A stretch of 64,000 bases of DNA from NCBI GenBank assembly GCA_947259395.1, contig CAMYMN010000012.1:1-64000 (forward strand), given 5' to 3'. Below, piece by piece: positions 20,010 through 31,100 of the stretch. Source of the stretch: an uncultured Gammaproteobacteria bacterium. Its GTDB lineage: Bacteria > Pseudomonadota > Gammaproteobacteria > Arenicellales > JAANXG01. Every line of letters begins with the position of its first letter. The first letter of the stretch is position 1. The notes below the pieces were generated by a model, which was not told the origin of the DNA, did no database searches, and saw only the letters and a program-made list of their open reading frames with translations. The position numbers were made by a program, and so were the translations under genes.

Positions 20010-21461
20010 ATGGGTAGAGTGAAAAAGTATATTTCGTTGGCGCTTGTCGCATTGACAATCGTCATGTTGAGCACCGGCTGCGCCACCAATCCGGTGTCCG
20101 GCGAAAAGGACTTTGTGTTGATGAGCGAGGATCAGGAACTGGAAATGGGTCGCCAGTATCATCAAGAAGTGCTCGAACAGATGCCGGTCTACGAAGATCC
20201 CGAATTGCAGGCCTATGTAAACCGGATCGGACAGGAAATTGCCGAAAAAAGTCATCGGCAAGGCTTGATCTACCGATTCACCGTCCTCGACTCACCGACG
20301 GTAAATGCCTTCGCGCTTCCGGGTGGGTACATTTATATCACCCGCGGTATCCTTGCCTACATGAACTCCGAGGCGCACCTTGCCGGGGTATTGGGTCATG
20401 AGCTTGGCCACGTCACCGCACGTCATTCGGTGCGTCAGCACAGTACCGGTACGCTGGTACAGATCCTGGGGGCGGCAGCCACCGTAGCTACCGGTAGCCG
20501 CGCCGTGGGGGACCTATCCAACACGCTCGGCGGTGCGCTCGTCAGCGGCTATGGCCGTAAAATGGAACTGGAGGCCGATCGACTGGGCGCTGAATATCTG
20601 GCGAACACGGGTTATGAGCCGGACGAGATGATTGGCGTAATCGGTATCCTAAAATCTCAAGAGCAGTTCGAGATCCAGCGCGCCAAGGAGGAAAACCGCG
20701 AACCGCGCGCTTACCACGGCTTGTTTGCTACACACCCTGCGAACGATCGTCGATTACAGGAAGTAATTGGTGCGGCGAAGAGATTTCCAAGTTCGGGAAC
20801 CAGATCCGATCGGCGGGATGTATTTCTGCAGCATATGGATGGCTTGGTATTCGGGCCGGGCGAAAATCAGGGCGTGCTGCGTGGGAATCGGTTCTATCAC
20901 CGTAAATTAGACTTCGCCGTTGAGTTCCCTTCGAACTGGCGGGTTGAAAACCAACCGGATCGGTTGTTGGCAATTTCCCGGGACAATGACGCCATGATGC
21001 AAATAACTTTACAGGATTTGAATCGCCGGCAAACGCCGGAGCAGTTTCTACGCAACGAGTTCGATGGGCTGCGTCAAGGTCAAGCGCTCAGCACCGAGAC
21101 GTTCCCCGCATATTCCGGTGTCGCCCAACTAAATACACCGTTTGGACGAAAGCATTCACGGGTTGCTACCGTGTTTCACGACAATCGCGCCTTCATCATC
21201 GCGTCGGCGAGCCAACAAGGATTGGTTAACCGGCCGTTTTTCAATAGTGTCCGTAGCTTCAGACGACTGCATCCGAACGAATATCGTCTTGCACAGTCGC
21301 GGCAAATCCAGTTGGTCCGTGCTAGACCCGGTGATACGTTCGCGCAATTGGCGCGTAATTCTAATTTAACCAATTACGCCGAGGCGCAACTACGGCTGCT
21401 CAACGATATGTATCCCAGCGGTGAGCCCAGACCCGGACAGTTGATCAAGATCGTTCGTTAG
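20010..21461 (+). CDS. M48-family metallopeptidase lipoprotein (BepA/LoiP-like) with C-terminal LysM-like segment
   Basis: Lipobox MLSTGCATNPV; zinc motif HELGHVTARH; ELEADRLGAEYL; C-terminal RARPGDTFAQLARNS. Confidence 0.92.
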   Translation: MGRVKKYISLALVALTIVMLSTGCATNPVSGEKDFVLMSEDQELEMGRQYHQEVLEQMPVYEDPELQAYVNRIGQEIAEKSHRQGLIYRFTVLDSPTVNAFALPGGYIYITRGILAYMNSEAHLAGVLGHELGHVTARHSVRQHSTGTLVQILGAAATVATGSRAVGDLSNTLGGALVSGYGRKMELEADRLGAEYLANTGYEPDEMIGVIGILKSQEQFEIQRAKEENREPRAYHGLFATHPANDRRLQEVIGAAKRFPSSGTRSDRRDVFLQHMDGLVFGPGENQGVLRGNRFYHRKLDFAVEFPSNWRVENQPDRLLAISRDNDAMMQITLQDLNRRQTPEQFLRNEFDGLRQGQALSTETFPAYSGVAQLNTPFGRKHSRVATVFHDNRAFIIASASQQGLVNRPFFNSVRSFRRLHPNEYRLAQSRQIQLVRARPGDTFAQLARNSNLTNYAEAQLRLLNDMYPSGEPRPGQLIKIVR

Positions 21462-21825
21462 TGTTAACGCGCCGGCGCCAAAAGACCCACGCATAGATAA
21501 GAATATTGAACGCGAGTAGCAATGTGCCGAGGACGAGTTGCATCTCGTGAGTGAGGTGATCAGGGTAGATAATCGGTACAATATAGTGCTCAACGAAACC
21601 CCCGCCATACTCGGGAACGCCAGCACGTCGTAACAGCCAGTTTTCCAATGGCGTCAACGGGCAAATCCATGCGTTCCACTCCAATAAAACACCCCATATT
21701 AAAGCGGGCACATGTAGCCATGCTAAACGGTTCCAGAATACGACCAGCAAACCGCCAAACACAACGAATATCACGAATATCAGATGAGCAACGAATGCGA
21801 TGTCAGCGAGCGAGCGATAGATCAT
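21445..21825 (-). CDS. DUF2784 family membrane protein
   Basis: 126 aa; WGVLLEWNAWICPLTPLENWLLRRAG motif typical of DUF2784. Overlaps the M48 3' end tail-to-tail by 17 nt. Confidence 0.85.
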   Translation of the reverse strand: MIYRSLADIAFVAHLIFVIFVVFGGLLVVFWNRLAWLHVPALIWGVLLEWNAWICPLTPLENWLLRRAGVPEYGGGFVEHYIVPIIYPDHLTHEMQLVLGTLLLAFNILIYAWVFWRRRVNTNERS

Positions 21826-21833
21826 CGACGATG

Positions 21834-21866
21834 TAACCCGTATATTGCATCAAGGCGCTCCGCCGC
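21834..21866 (+). repeat. Dispersed repeat copy B (TAACCCGTATATTGCATCAAGGCG...)
   Basis: Same core as the copies at 18809, 32138 and 41691. A TACGGGCC inverted end lies ~120 bp downstream (~21974-21983). Confidence 0.5.
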
Positions 21867-22051
21867 TATTATCGGCCGGCACTTTGAAGGATCCAATATG
21901 GTCATTTCCAGGACGATACAGTCAGGGTCTCCGGGATTCCTGTGATGAATAGCGGCGGGGCTATCCCGTCGAATGTACGGGCCACGATACCATCGGTGGG
22001 TCAAGTTGGGCGTGGAAACGCGCCGAAATGTGAGGCATTATGAGCCTGCGG

Positions 22052-23722
22052 TCAAGCGGCGCCTTTATGCTGAATATCGGCGTTGAGTTCCGTATTTTGC
22101 CCGGTAAGTTTTTGAACGATGTCAAAATCGACCCAGTCAAGGTGATTAGTCGCGAGCCTGATCTTGGTCGGCTGAATAAGCAAGGATTCATCGGCGCTTT
22201 CCATCACGAAATGATGTCTGACTTTAGATACGTCCTTCGGTACTATCAGGCTGCATTTGATCTTTTTGTCTTCCGGTATTTTTATCAATACTGCGAGTTT
22301 TGGCGATTGATCCGTATTGTTGCTTGACCGTGTGAGCACATCCTGAATCGACACCGCTTCCGCGACGGGCCCAAATTTATATACACCAATTGTAATTTTG
22401 TTGGCTTGATCATGGCGCATCCACCGCACCACGCCTACGTCCCAGGCATCATCTTTTTTCGTCGGACGACGCACCGCAATTAACTTACCAATGAGATTGG
22501 CTACCGGTGCAGTGCTTTCTTTTGTTAATTGCACACCATTTGCGCTTTCGTCAACGCAGCTCCATTCACCCAGATCAGTCGGGCCCGAGTTTGCGCGAAG
22601 TTTCTGTTTTCTAAATACAACGTTTTGTATGTCGTTACCTGTACGTCCACTGCAACGGAGTTCCGATTGTCCATTCAAGAAGTAGGTCACACCATCAAAA
22701 CCATGGATCATTAGTCGTTTGTCGTTGATCGCTAAACGCATACTTTTACGTTTTAGCTGTCCTCCCCAAGATGTGATGAGACGATCTAATAATTGAAGGC
22801 GATCACGATCCTCAACCTTGGTGTTTTGACGGCCATGTTCCCTGAGCCGCAGGTCGAGACTTTGAAATTGATCGTACAACGCGATGACTAGTTGTGTCGT
22901 ATCAAGCACCAAATATTGCTCCGGATCTTCGATCTGATCTTTCGCCTGCATCGCATGAGCCGGCTTGTCATCATACAAATTGACGAGGAACTGGCACTTG
23001 CCCGACGGTACAAAAGGCGGAGCCACTAATACGGCATGTACGGCCAATTGATTACAGCGATCATGAATCTCATCGATCTCTCCGTGCGCGAACTTGTATG
23101 GATCGAGAGCCGCGGTCAGAAGGATCTGTTTATAAACATGGGTTATTGTGGTTTGCGGTTTGAATGCGTTGAACTGGTCCGTGACCGGAAACTTCAACAA
23201 ATTATCTTTCTGCGCTTTCTTAACTAGTTCATGTATCGCCAGCCATACACCCTTGGGAATCGGATGATAAATGCGATATGCGTCGCAACACACTTCACTA
23301 AAATACAGAATTGCGCGATGTATCGCCATCGCATGACTGGGCTTATCATATCGGTTTCCCGTTAACACAAATGACACCGCTGCCCACGCGTAACCCATAG
23401 CGAGCAAGTTGTGTATCTTCGAAAGCAATGATATTTCCGTGCGTGAAGATTCGGAGAGCGGAAGTTGTGAACCGGTCCGCCGATCGGTGAGGCGGTAGCT
23501 GATTGTTGACAACGCTTCGCGGAAAGCTTCTAACACCTCGAGACGCCGCCGTGCCGGCATGTCTACGGTGTTCATAGTCGACAACATCGACTTTATTTCC
23601 GCGGCCGCTCGTGGAGCATCCGACGCCGGCAGATTTTCTAACCAGGCCTTTGCATCGGAACGCGAGATCGGAACAATGTGCTCACCAGGTAGACGAGCGT
23701 GATCTTGTGTGTGATTAGACAA
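22052..23722 (-). CDS. Hypothetical 556-aa protein, possibly PilZ-like C-terminal region
   Basis: Long intact ORF. The WSCVDESANGVQL segment resembles the (D/N)xSxxG PilZ signature, but no clean RxxxR was located. Confidence 0.6.
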   Translation of the reverse strand: MSNHTQDHARLPGEHIVPISRSDAKAWLENLPASDAPRAAAEIKSMLSTMNTVDMPARRRLEVLEAFREALSTISYRLTDRRTGSQLPLSESSRTEISLLSKIHNLLAMGYAWAAVSFVLTGNRYDKPSHAMAIHRAILYFSEVCCDAYRIYHPIPKGVWLAIHELVKKAQKDNLLKFPVTDQFNAFKPQTTITHVYKQILLTAALDPYKFAHGEIDEIHDRCNQLAVHAVLVAPPFVPSGKCQFLVNLYDDKPAHAMQAKDQIEDPEQYLVLDTTQLVIALYDQFQSLDLRLREHGRQNTKVEDRDRLQLLDRLITSWGGQLKRKSMRLAINDKRLMIHGFDGVTYFLNGQSELRCSGRTGNDIQNVVFRKQKLRANSGPTDLGEWSCVDESANGVQLTKESTAPVANLIGKLIAVRRPTKKDDAWDVGVVRWMRHDQANKITIGVYKFGPVAEAVSIQDVLTRSSNNTDQSPKLAVLIKIPEDKKIKCSLIVPKDVSKVRHHFVMESADESLLIQPTKIRLATNHLDWVDFDIVQKLTGQNTELNADIQHKGAA

Positions 23723-23880
23723 CGGTTACACCCCCACAGTGCCGGTAGTTGTCGGGTCCTTTTTATGTTTTAAGTATAGACCGTTTGTGAGATATTCGTG
23801 GCGGCCGGATTGTGGCCCATCAAATTGTCAAATAGAACTAAATAGAAACAGTCGCTTATATAGTATACCGGGAGCAAACT

Positions 23881-24264
23881 ATGAACCTGGAAAAGGTTAT
23901 TTTCGCGTTTTTTATAACCCTCGCCCTGACCTTGAACTTCGGGTTCTTTATTGGCGAGATCGACAATCCGGCGCATCACCACGCTTACGAGCTTTTCGCC
24001 GCTATCGTGGTAAGTGTGATCGCGACGATTATGAAGTTCGGCGATCGCAGCCAGCTCGGTGCAGTGCTGCTGGCATCCAGCCTAGTGGCGGATCTTCAGT
24101 TGATTGCTGCAGCGTTGTTGTGGGGGGCCGCGGTAAACACCTTGGACGGCGGCCTCTCTTCAACAACAATGGCAAGCATCGTTTCACTATCGGGTGGCGC
24201 GCTGGTCGCGAACATCGTATCGGTGATCCTACTCATCACTGAAACAGTGACGTCACGACGCTAA
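23881..24264 (+). CDS. DUF6394-like small membrane protein
   Basis: 127 aa, about four hydrophobic helices, immediately upstream (9 nt) of the K+ channel gene. Confidence 0.7.
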   Translation: MNLEKVIFAFFITLALTLNFGFFIGEIDNPAHHHAYELFAAIVVSVIATIMKFGDRSQLGAVLLASSLVADLQLIAAALLWGAAVNTLDGGLSSTTMASIVSLSGGALVANIVSVILLITETVTSRR

Positions 24265-24273
24265 GACAAGGCA

Positions 24274-25986
24274 ATGGAGATACCGACTGTTTTCTTCCTG
24301 ATTCTTCGGCGACTCCGAAATCCGCTAATTATTCTAGTGTGCGTGTATGCCATCGCGGTATTCGGGCTGACCTTGATCCCAGGGGTTGACGATCAAGGAA
24401 GGCCGTGGCGAATGGACTTCTTTCATGCCTTTTATTTCGTGAGTTTCATGGGGTCAACTATTGGCTTCGGAGAGATACCCTATCCATTCACCGATGAGCA
24501 ACGATTTTGGGTATTGATATGCATCTATATCTCAGTGTTCGCATGGTTATATGCCATCGGTACCGCGTTGGCCATGGTACAGGATCCGGCGTTTCGTTAC
24601 GCGGTAACCCACAACTCCTTCGCCCGCAACGTGCGTCGCATTGTTGAACCGTTTTTTCTCGTTTGCGGTTACGGGGACACCGGGCATTTGTTGGTGCAAG
24701 GCCTGGTTGAGAGGGGTCTTCGCGCGGTGGTGTTAGACCGTGATCAAGACCGCATTAACAACCTAAAACTCGCCAATCTAGATATTTTTGTTCCTGGTTT
24801 GCTTGCTAACGTTGCGGATCCAGCTAATTTGCTCACCGCCGGCCTGCAGCATAGACGTTGTGTTGGTGTGGTGGCGCTGACCGACAATGATCATGTGAAT
24901 TTAAAGGTCGCGATTACCAGTAAACTGTTGAACCCGGACTTACGCGTCATTTGCCGATCTGAGATACACGATGTCGGCATCAATATGGAATCCTTCGGCA
25001 CCGATGAGATTGTAAACCCATTCGACCTGTTCGCAGATCGTCTCGCCATGGCGCTTCACTCTCCCGCCACGTACATTATTCATCATTGGTTGACCAGCGC
25101 CCCGGGATCGCAGCTGACGGAGCCCTTGTTTCCACCTCGCGGTCAATGGGTGTTATGCGGTTACGGAAGATTCGGTAAAGCCGTACAGCAATACCTCTCA
25201 TTCGAGGGCGTTGAGGCGACCATCATCGAGGCCGATCCGGCAAAGACAAACGCCCCCGCCGACGCGATTTTGGGGCGGGGTACCGAGGCAGTCACTTTGC
25301 GCCAGGCTGGAATCGAGCAGGCCGTGGGTATCGTGGCAGGTACCGACGACGACGCCAATAATCTATCCGTCATTATGACCGCGAAAGAATTGAACCCGGA
25401 GTTGTTTACCGTCGCTCGACAGAACAGACAAGAGAACCAAGCAATCTTCGGGGCGGCGGATCTGAATCTGGTCATGGAACGAAGCGACATCATCGCGCGC
25501 TTCGTGATCACCTTGATCACCAACCCGTTATTGGCGGAATTTTTAAGGGCAATAGACACCGAAGATGATGAGAACGCAGCAAATGTGTTGGCCAGTCGCA
25601 TCAGTGGGCTGGTCGGAGAAAACGTACCGCTTACTTGGACGGTGGAAACCACCAAAGCGGCCTCCCCGGCCCTGGCAATCCGTTTGTTCCAGGGCGCTAC
25701 CGTGAGCGTGAACCAAATCATGATCGATCCCTCGGATCGTGATCAGTCGCTGCCGTGCATACCGTTGTTGTTAAAACACGCGGGCAATAACCAGCTGCTG
25801 CCGGATGGGGAAACCCCATTGACGCACGGTGACCGCATCTTGTTCTGCGGCCACCGGACCGCAGCGCGGCGCATGGCCGCCACCGTGGTGAATTACAACA
25901 CGCTCGCCTACGTGACTGGCCAACCGCCGGTCGACGGGTTGCTGGGGTGGCTGCGGGCTAAATCGGCCGATACTGCGAAGACTTGA
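24274..25986 (+). CDS. Potassium channel family protein with two RCK/TrkA-N NAD-binding domains
   Basis: Pore-like STIGFGEIPYPF between TM segments; two Rossmann motifs (VCGYGDTGHLL and LCGYGRFGKAV). Confidence 0.88.
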   Translation: MEIPTVFFLILRRLRNPLIILVCVYAIAVFGLTLIPGVDDQGRPWRMDFFHAFYFVSFMGSTIGFGEIPYPFTDEQRFWVLICIYISVFAWLYAIGTALAMVQDPAFRYAVTHNSFARNVRRIVEPFFLVCGYGDTGHLLVQGLVERGLRAVVLDRDQDRINNLKLANLDIFVPGLLANVADPANLLTAGLQHRRCVGVVALTDNDHVNLKVAITSKLLNPDLRVICRSEIHDVGINMESFGTDEIVNPFDLFADRLAMALHSPATYIIHHWLTSAPGSQLTEPLFPPRGQWVLCGYGRFGKAVQQYLSFEGVEATIIEADPAKTNAPADAILGRGTEAVTLRQAGIEQAVGIVAGTDDDANNLSVIMTAKELNPELFTVARQNRQENQAIFGAADLNLVMERSDIIARFVITLITNPLLAEFLRAIDTEDDENAANVLASRISGLVGENVPLTWTVETTKAASPALAIRLFQGATVSVNQIMIDPSDRDQSLPCIPLLLKHAGNNQLLPDGETPLTHGDRILFCGHRTAARRMAATVVNYNTLAYVTGQPPVDGLLGWLRAKSADTAKT

Positions 25987-26143
25987 GCTAAGGTATTAAT
26001 TTTACTCAGTTATTTACCACCGCTGCAAAACGCTGCCGCGCTGCAAGCGAATCTTGACTTTACCAGGTGCCCACGCTATGCTGCGTTGCAGCAATTGTTG
26101 CAGTGCACAACTTATCAATTTTTGAAACAGTAGAGAAACGATC

Positions 26144-26512
26144 ATGCAAAACCAGGCCCTAAACTCGGTACAAAACGCCGTGGAAACTGCTTACCAAACA
26201 ACCAAGCAGGTGGTTGATATCAACGCCGCTGCGTGGGAAGGCCTCATCGAGAAACAGCTCGAGGTCATGAACCAAGCGGTTGATTTCGGCGTCAAGCAGT
26301 TCAAATTACTGGGAGAAGCCAAAGACGTGAAGACCACGCTGGCCGCCCAGACCGGACTGATCGAAACCGCCGCCGAGCAGGCAATGACCAACGTACGCGA
26401 TGTCGTGAAGATCGCTAACGAGGCACGCACCGCCTATGACAAGCTGGTGAAGAAAGGTGTTCAGGATACGGTGGCCGCGGTCAAACCCAAAGCAGCCAAA
26501 AAAGCGGCGTAA
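26144..26512 (+). CDS. Phasin family protein
   Basis: 122 aa; AAWEGLIEKQLEVMNQAVDFGVKQFKLL and a C-terminal AAVKPKAAKKAA tail typical of phasins. Confidence 0.85.
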   Translation: MQNQALNSVQNAVETAYQTTKQVVDINAAAWEGLIEKQLEVMNQAVDFGVKQFKLLGEAKDVKTTLAAQTGLIETAAEQAMTNVRDVVKIANEARTAYDKLVKKGVQDTVAAVKPKAAKKAA

Positions 26513-26547
26513 TAGATTCTACAGGCTCAACTCTCTCCTCCTAAGGT

Positions 26548-26583
26548 GCCCCCACAGCGCCTCCCTGCTGTGGGGGCTTTTTT
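26548..26583 (+). terminator. Rho-independent terminator downstream of the phasin gene
   Basis: 11-bp perfect stem GCCCCCACAGC (26548-26558) / GCTGTGGGGGC (26567-26577), 8-nt loop, followed by TTTTTT. Confidence 0.93.
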
Positions 26584-26867
26584 GGCTTGCCGGCGCCGTT
26601 CGTGTATGAACGGCAACGTTTTTCGCGTTTCGTCATCGCAAAGCCGGAGCGATCACGTCACGATTTCCAGTACATACGTCACGCTTGACCCCCCGTGTAG
26701 AATCGGCACCACTTGGTGAGACATGCGGGCTAGGTCATAACCGGAACAACCAATGCGTCGGCACAATACGCATCCAAATACTGTCATACAATGATCGATC
26801 TCGAGAACATATCGGTCTTCCAACATTAATTTCTAGTAAAATTGCAAGAAATTGTTGTCACCATCAT

Positions 26868-27569
26868 ATGAACAGCAAACTTACCGTCATTGTCGGCGCC
26901 GGGCCAGGTAACGGTCTGGCATTCGCACGTAGATTCCATGCTGAGGGACATCGTGTCGCAATGTTGGCGCGTCACGCAGAAAACCTCGAGCGACTGCGTC
27001 AGCAGCTACCTGAAGCGCACTATTTTTCTTGTGATGTCAGCGAACCAAAACAGATCCATGAGGTATTCACACAAGTACGCGAACAACTCGGCACCATAGA
27101 TACCCTGATATACAATGCGGGCGCGGGTGTGTTTGGTAATATTGAAGACATTACCGCGGAACAGTTCGAAGCCGCTTGGCGCGTAAACGCCCTAGGTTGC
27201 TTTTGCTGTGTCAAGGAAGTTCTTATTGATATGCGTGATGGCGCACACGGAAACATCATCGTCATTGGTGCGACGGCCTCCGTGCGGGGTGGCGCGGGTT
27301 TTGCGGCATTTAGCTCCGCCAAAGGGGCGCAAAGAAATCTTGTTCAATCCATAGCGCGTCATTTGAGCCCGTATGGTATCCACGTTGCATATGTAATTAT
27401 TGACGGTGTCATCGATATGCAACGTACTCGTAAATACTTTCCCGACAAACCAGATGAGTTCTTTTTACAACCTGATGACATCGCAATCACTGTGTTTCAT
27501 CTAACCAGGCAACCTCGATCTGCTTGGACATTCGAGTTGGACATGCGTCCGTTTAAGGAAAACTGGTAA
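26868..27569 (+). CDS. SDR-family oxidoreductase
   Basis: Start at the internal ATG 26868: MNSKLTVIVGAGPGNGLAFARRF, Rossmann motif, LIYNAGAGVFG. Confidence 0.88.
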   Translation: MNSKLTVIVGAGPGNGLAFARRFHAEGHRVAMLARHAENLERLRQQLPEAHYFSCDVSEPKQIHEVFTQVREQLGTIDTLIYNAGAGVFGNIEDITAEQFEAAWRVNALGCFCCVKEVLIDMRDGAHGNIIVIGATASVRGGAGFAAFSSAKGAQRNLVQSIARHLSPYGIHVAYVIIDGVIDMQRTRKYFPDKPDEFFLQPDDIAITVFHLTRQPRSAWTFELDMRPFKENW

Positions 27570-27574
27570 GCCCG

Positions 27575-28006
27575 GTGAGCAACAACAACACGACACAACA
27601 ACACGCAGCTGCCCTTCCCCGCGATCATGAACCTGTGATCCGTATCATTCCACTACCGAAGGATACCAATCCCGGTGGTGATATTTTCGGAGGTTGGATC
27701 ATGTCTCACGTTGATCTCGCTGGCGGTGTGATTGCGGCGCGACGCGCAAATGGGCGCGTAGCTACCATCGCGGTTAACTCGTTCACCTTTAAAAAACCGG
27801 TATTAGTGGGAGACTTGGTCAGCATTTATGGTCACGTCATCCGTGTGGGTAATACTTCGATCACCGTCGCGCTCCAGGTGTTCGCAGAGCGCCGCTGGCT
27901 AAGCGGTACACCTGGCGGATGTGTTAAGGTGACAGAGGCCGACTTGACCTATGTTGCGATTGATGAAAATCGGCGCCCACGCCACATCCCGCCCGACCCA
28001 GAGTGA
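27575..28006 (+). CDS. Acyl-CoA thioesterase (YciA-like hotdog)
   Basis: DTNPGGDIFGGWIMSHVDLAGGVIAARRANGRVATIAV motif, 143 aa, GTG start. Confidence 0.9.
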   Translation: MSNNNTTQQHAAALPRDHEPVIRIIPLPKDTNPGGDIFGGWIMSHVDLAGGVIAARRANGRVATIAVNSFTFKKPVLVGDLVSIYGHVIRVGNTSITVALQVFAERRWLSGTPGGCVKVTEADLTYVAIDENRRPRHIPPDPE

Positions 28007-28141
28007 ACCGACCATTACCCGGGTGGGGCAATCAATGAAGGGCGGTAACGATCTGCAGTGTACGCGATCCGGCCGCTGCTTAGCATAATACTGTTCCGTT
28101 GCGGTGAAACCCTAGTGCCGCCGCGATAAACAACCGCACTC

Positions 28142-31100
28142 ATGGCGATAACAGCTCACGATTTGGATTATCAAGCACTGCAGACCGTTGACGGTCTGCA
28201 GCGCCTCGATCGTCAGTTCCTTTTGATGGTCGAGGAACGCGATCCTGGTCTTTTTGATCAATTGCGCCGTTATCGTAATCCCGATACGAGCCTCAGCGCA
28301 TTAGAAATTAGCCGCCTGTTATTGGCTGTCGCGCCCATGCTTGAGGAATTTCTGGCGCGCCGGTTCGGCGTCGAAGCTGCGCTACAAACGGTCAATGAGG
28401 ATATTGACCAACACAACCTGGTTGCGCAGTTCAAGAAAGAGTTTGTGCAAAAACGCGCGCGAAGATTACACGGCGATGACACCGGATCGTTCTCTGTGTT
28501 GTCAGAGTGGTTGGACGATCAGATTGCACACATTCCAGAAGCAAGCCTTGATAAAGAACTTGCGGTGGCTAAGTTTGCAGATCAACTCCTGGAGAATCCG
28601 GAATCCAACGCTTCGTCACTGGCGCGTCTAACTGAGTGGTGTGCACACGCGCGACAACACGGTAGTGATGAATCAGTAACAAAGGACTGGATCAGCTTTC
28701 GATTACCGCAATCGGTCGATCCCGCCCGTCTGGTGCCCTTGTCCCGGTGCACCAACGGGTCCGTTGAGCGACTCGAGGCCAAAGTCGAATCGCTACGGCG
28801 TCGGGACGGTTTTTCTCTTACGGATTCACGCATGTCTATGCGTGAAGTGATGGACCAAGTTAATTATTGTGTTTACTGTCACAACCAAGATGGAGACTTC
28901 TGCTCCAAGGGATTTCCAAAGAAAAAGAAACAACCGGAACTCGGGCTCAAGGTTGACGCATTAGGCGTCACCCTGACCGGTTGTCCATTGGAGGAAAAGA
29001 TCTCAGAAATGCAGTTGTTGAAACGGGATGGCAAGAATCTGGCCGCGCTCGCAGTCGCCATGGTGGACAATCCGATGATTCCCGCCACCGGCCATCGAAT
29101 CTGTAACGATTGCATGAAGGCTTGCATCTACCAAAAGCAGGATCCGGTAGATATCCCACAAATTGAAACCCGAGTATTGACCGACGTATTGAATCTGCCG
29201 TGGGGTGTCGAGATCTATGATCTGTTGGTGCGCTGGAATCCGCTGCGCCGCCGGCAATTCCTGCCGCAGCCTGACAACGGCCGCAAAGTCCTGATCGTAG
29301 GTATGGGACCTGCGGGTTTCACCATGGCCCATCACCTTACCATGGAAGGCTGCACCGTGATTGGCATCGATGGGCTGAAAATCGAGCCGTTACCGCAACA
29401 CCTCATCGACGAACCGGTGCACAGTTATGCTGATTTATGCGAGTCGCTCGAGGAACGAATCATGGCTGGATTCGGGGGGGTCGCTGAATACGGCATCACC
29501 GTTCGTTGGGATAAGAATTTCCTGAAATTGATTTACCTCGCACTCGCGAGAAGGCCCTCGTTCCGTGTCGTCGGTGGCGTCCGTCTTGGCGGAACAATAA
29601 CCTTGGATGACGCCTGGTCACTGGGCTTCGATCATGTGTGCATCGCCACCGGCGCCGGTTTACCTCGGGTTGTCGGGATGGGCAACAGTCTTGCCCGCGG
29701 TATGCGTCAAGCCAACGACTTTCTCATGGCATTACAACTCACCGGGGCCGCGAAGTCGGACAGTCTAGCCAATCTCCAGGTGCGATTGCCCGCGGTGGTT
29801 ATCGGTGGAGGATTGACCGCCATCGACACCGCCACCGAGGTCCAGGCCTATTATGTGAAGCAAGTGGAAAAAACCTTGGATCGCTATGAACAACTCGCCG
29901 CCAGTCACGGCGAACAACCGATGCTCGATAAGCTCGGTGAGGAGGGACGACTCGTTCTAAACGAATTCTTGGAACACGGCCGGGCGGTGCGTGCCGAACG
30001 AGAACGGGCGGCGATTACTGGTGAGCACCCCGACTTCAATCCGTTAATTCGAGAATGGGGTGGAGTGACCATTATTTACCGCCGCAGCATCAATGAATCC
30101 CCGGCGTACCTGCGTAACCATGAGGAAATCACCAAAGCCATGGAGGAAGGCGTTTACTACGTCGAAGGTCTGGAACCTTTGCGTGCGGAACTCGATCGTT
30201 TCGGACATGTAGAAACATTGGTATGTCGACAGCGCGTAAAACGGGAGGGTCGGTGGATATCACTCGGCAAAGAAGTGAAGCTGCCGGCCCGCGCAATTAT
30301 GATCGCCGCTGGTACGTTTCCAAACATCATTTATGAAATTGAACATCCGGGCACTTTACGCATCGAAGATAACCACTTTCTAACTCACGTGGCTCATAAG
30401 CACGGCGTGCAGCCGGTGGGGGTCGCCGAACATTGTAAGGCACCGGAGTTTGGCCCGTTTACGTCTTATGATAGAGACCATCGCCGCGTGAGCTTCATCG
30501 GCGACGCCCATCCGGTATTCAATGGCAGCGTGGTAAAAGCGATCGCCTCCGCCCACCGAAGCTATCCAGATATCATTGCCGATTTGATGAGCATGCCCGA
30601 ACACCGACCGACGCATCCGAATTCATCATTGTTTATCAAGTCTGTTACCGATCAACTGACTACGTGCGTTGCCGAAATCGATCTCAAACATCCTGTCGTC
30701 ATTGAGCTTTGGGTGCGGGCGCCAATGGCGGCAAAGAATTTCCAGCCTGGGCAGTTTTTCCGCCTGCAGACCTATGAAACATCGAGCCCCAAACGCAACG
30801 GCACCCGCTTGCAGATCCCGCTACTGACAGTCAGCGGCGCCGGAGTACGGGGCGATTGTGTTCGCATGCTCTTATTGCGATTCGGAGCCAATGCCAAACT
30901 TGCCGAGCAGCTCAAGCCTGGTGATCCAATCGTGTTGATGGGACCCACCGGCGCACCAACCGAGATTGAGACTGACAAGACCTTTCTGGTGATTGCCGGC
31001 AGTTGGGGGGCGGCGGTGATGCTTGGTCTGGGCCCGGCGCTACGCGCCAAGGGTAATCGTGTCCTTTACTTCTCTGCTTACAACACGGCAGATCAAATAT

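Noticed and set aside
19776-20261. 161-aa minus-strand ORF at the M48 5' end
   Set aside because: Antisense to the lipoprotein signal and N-terminus of the M48 peptidase.
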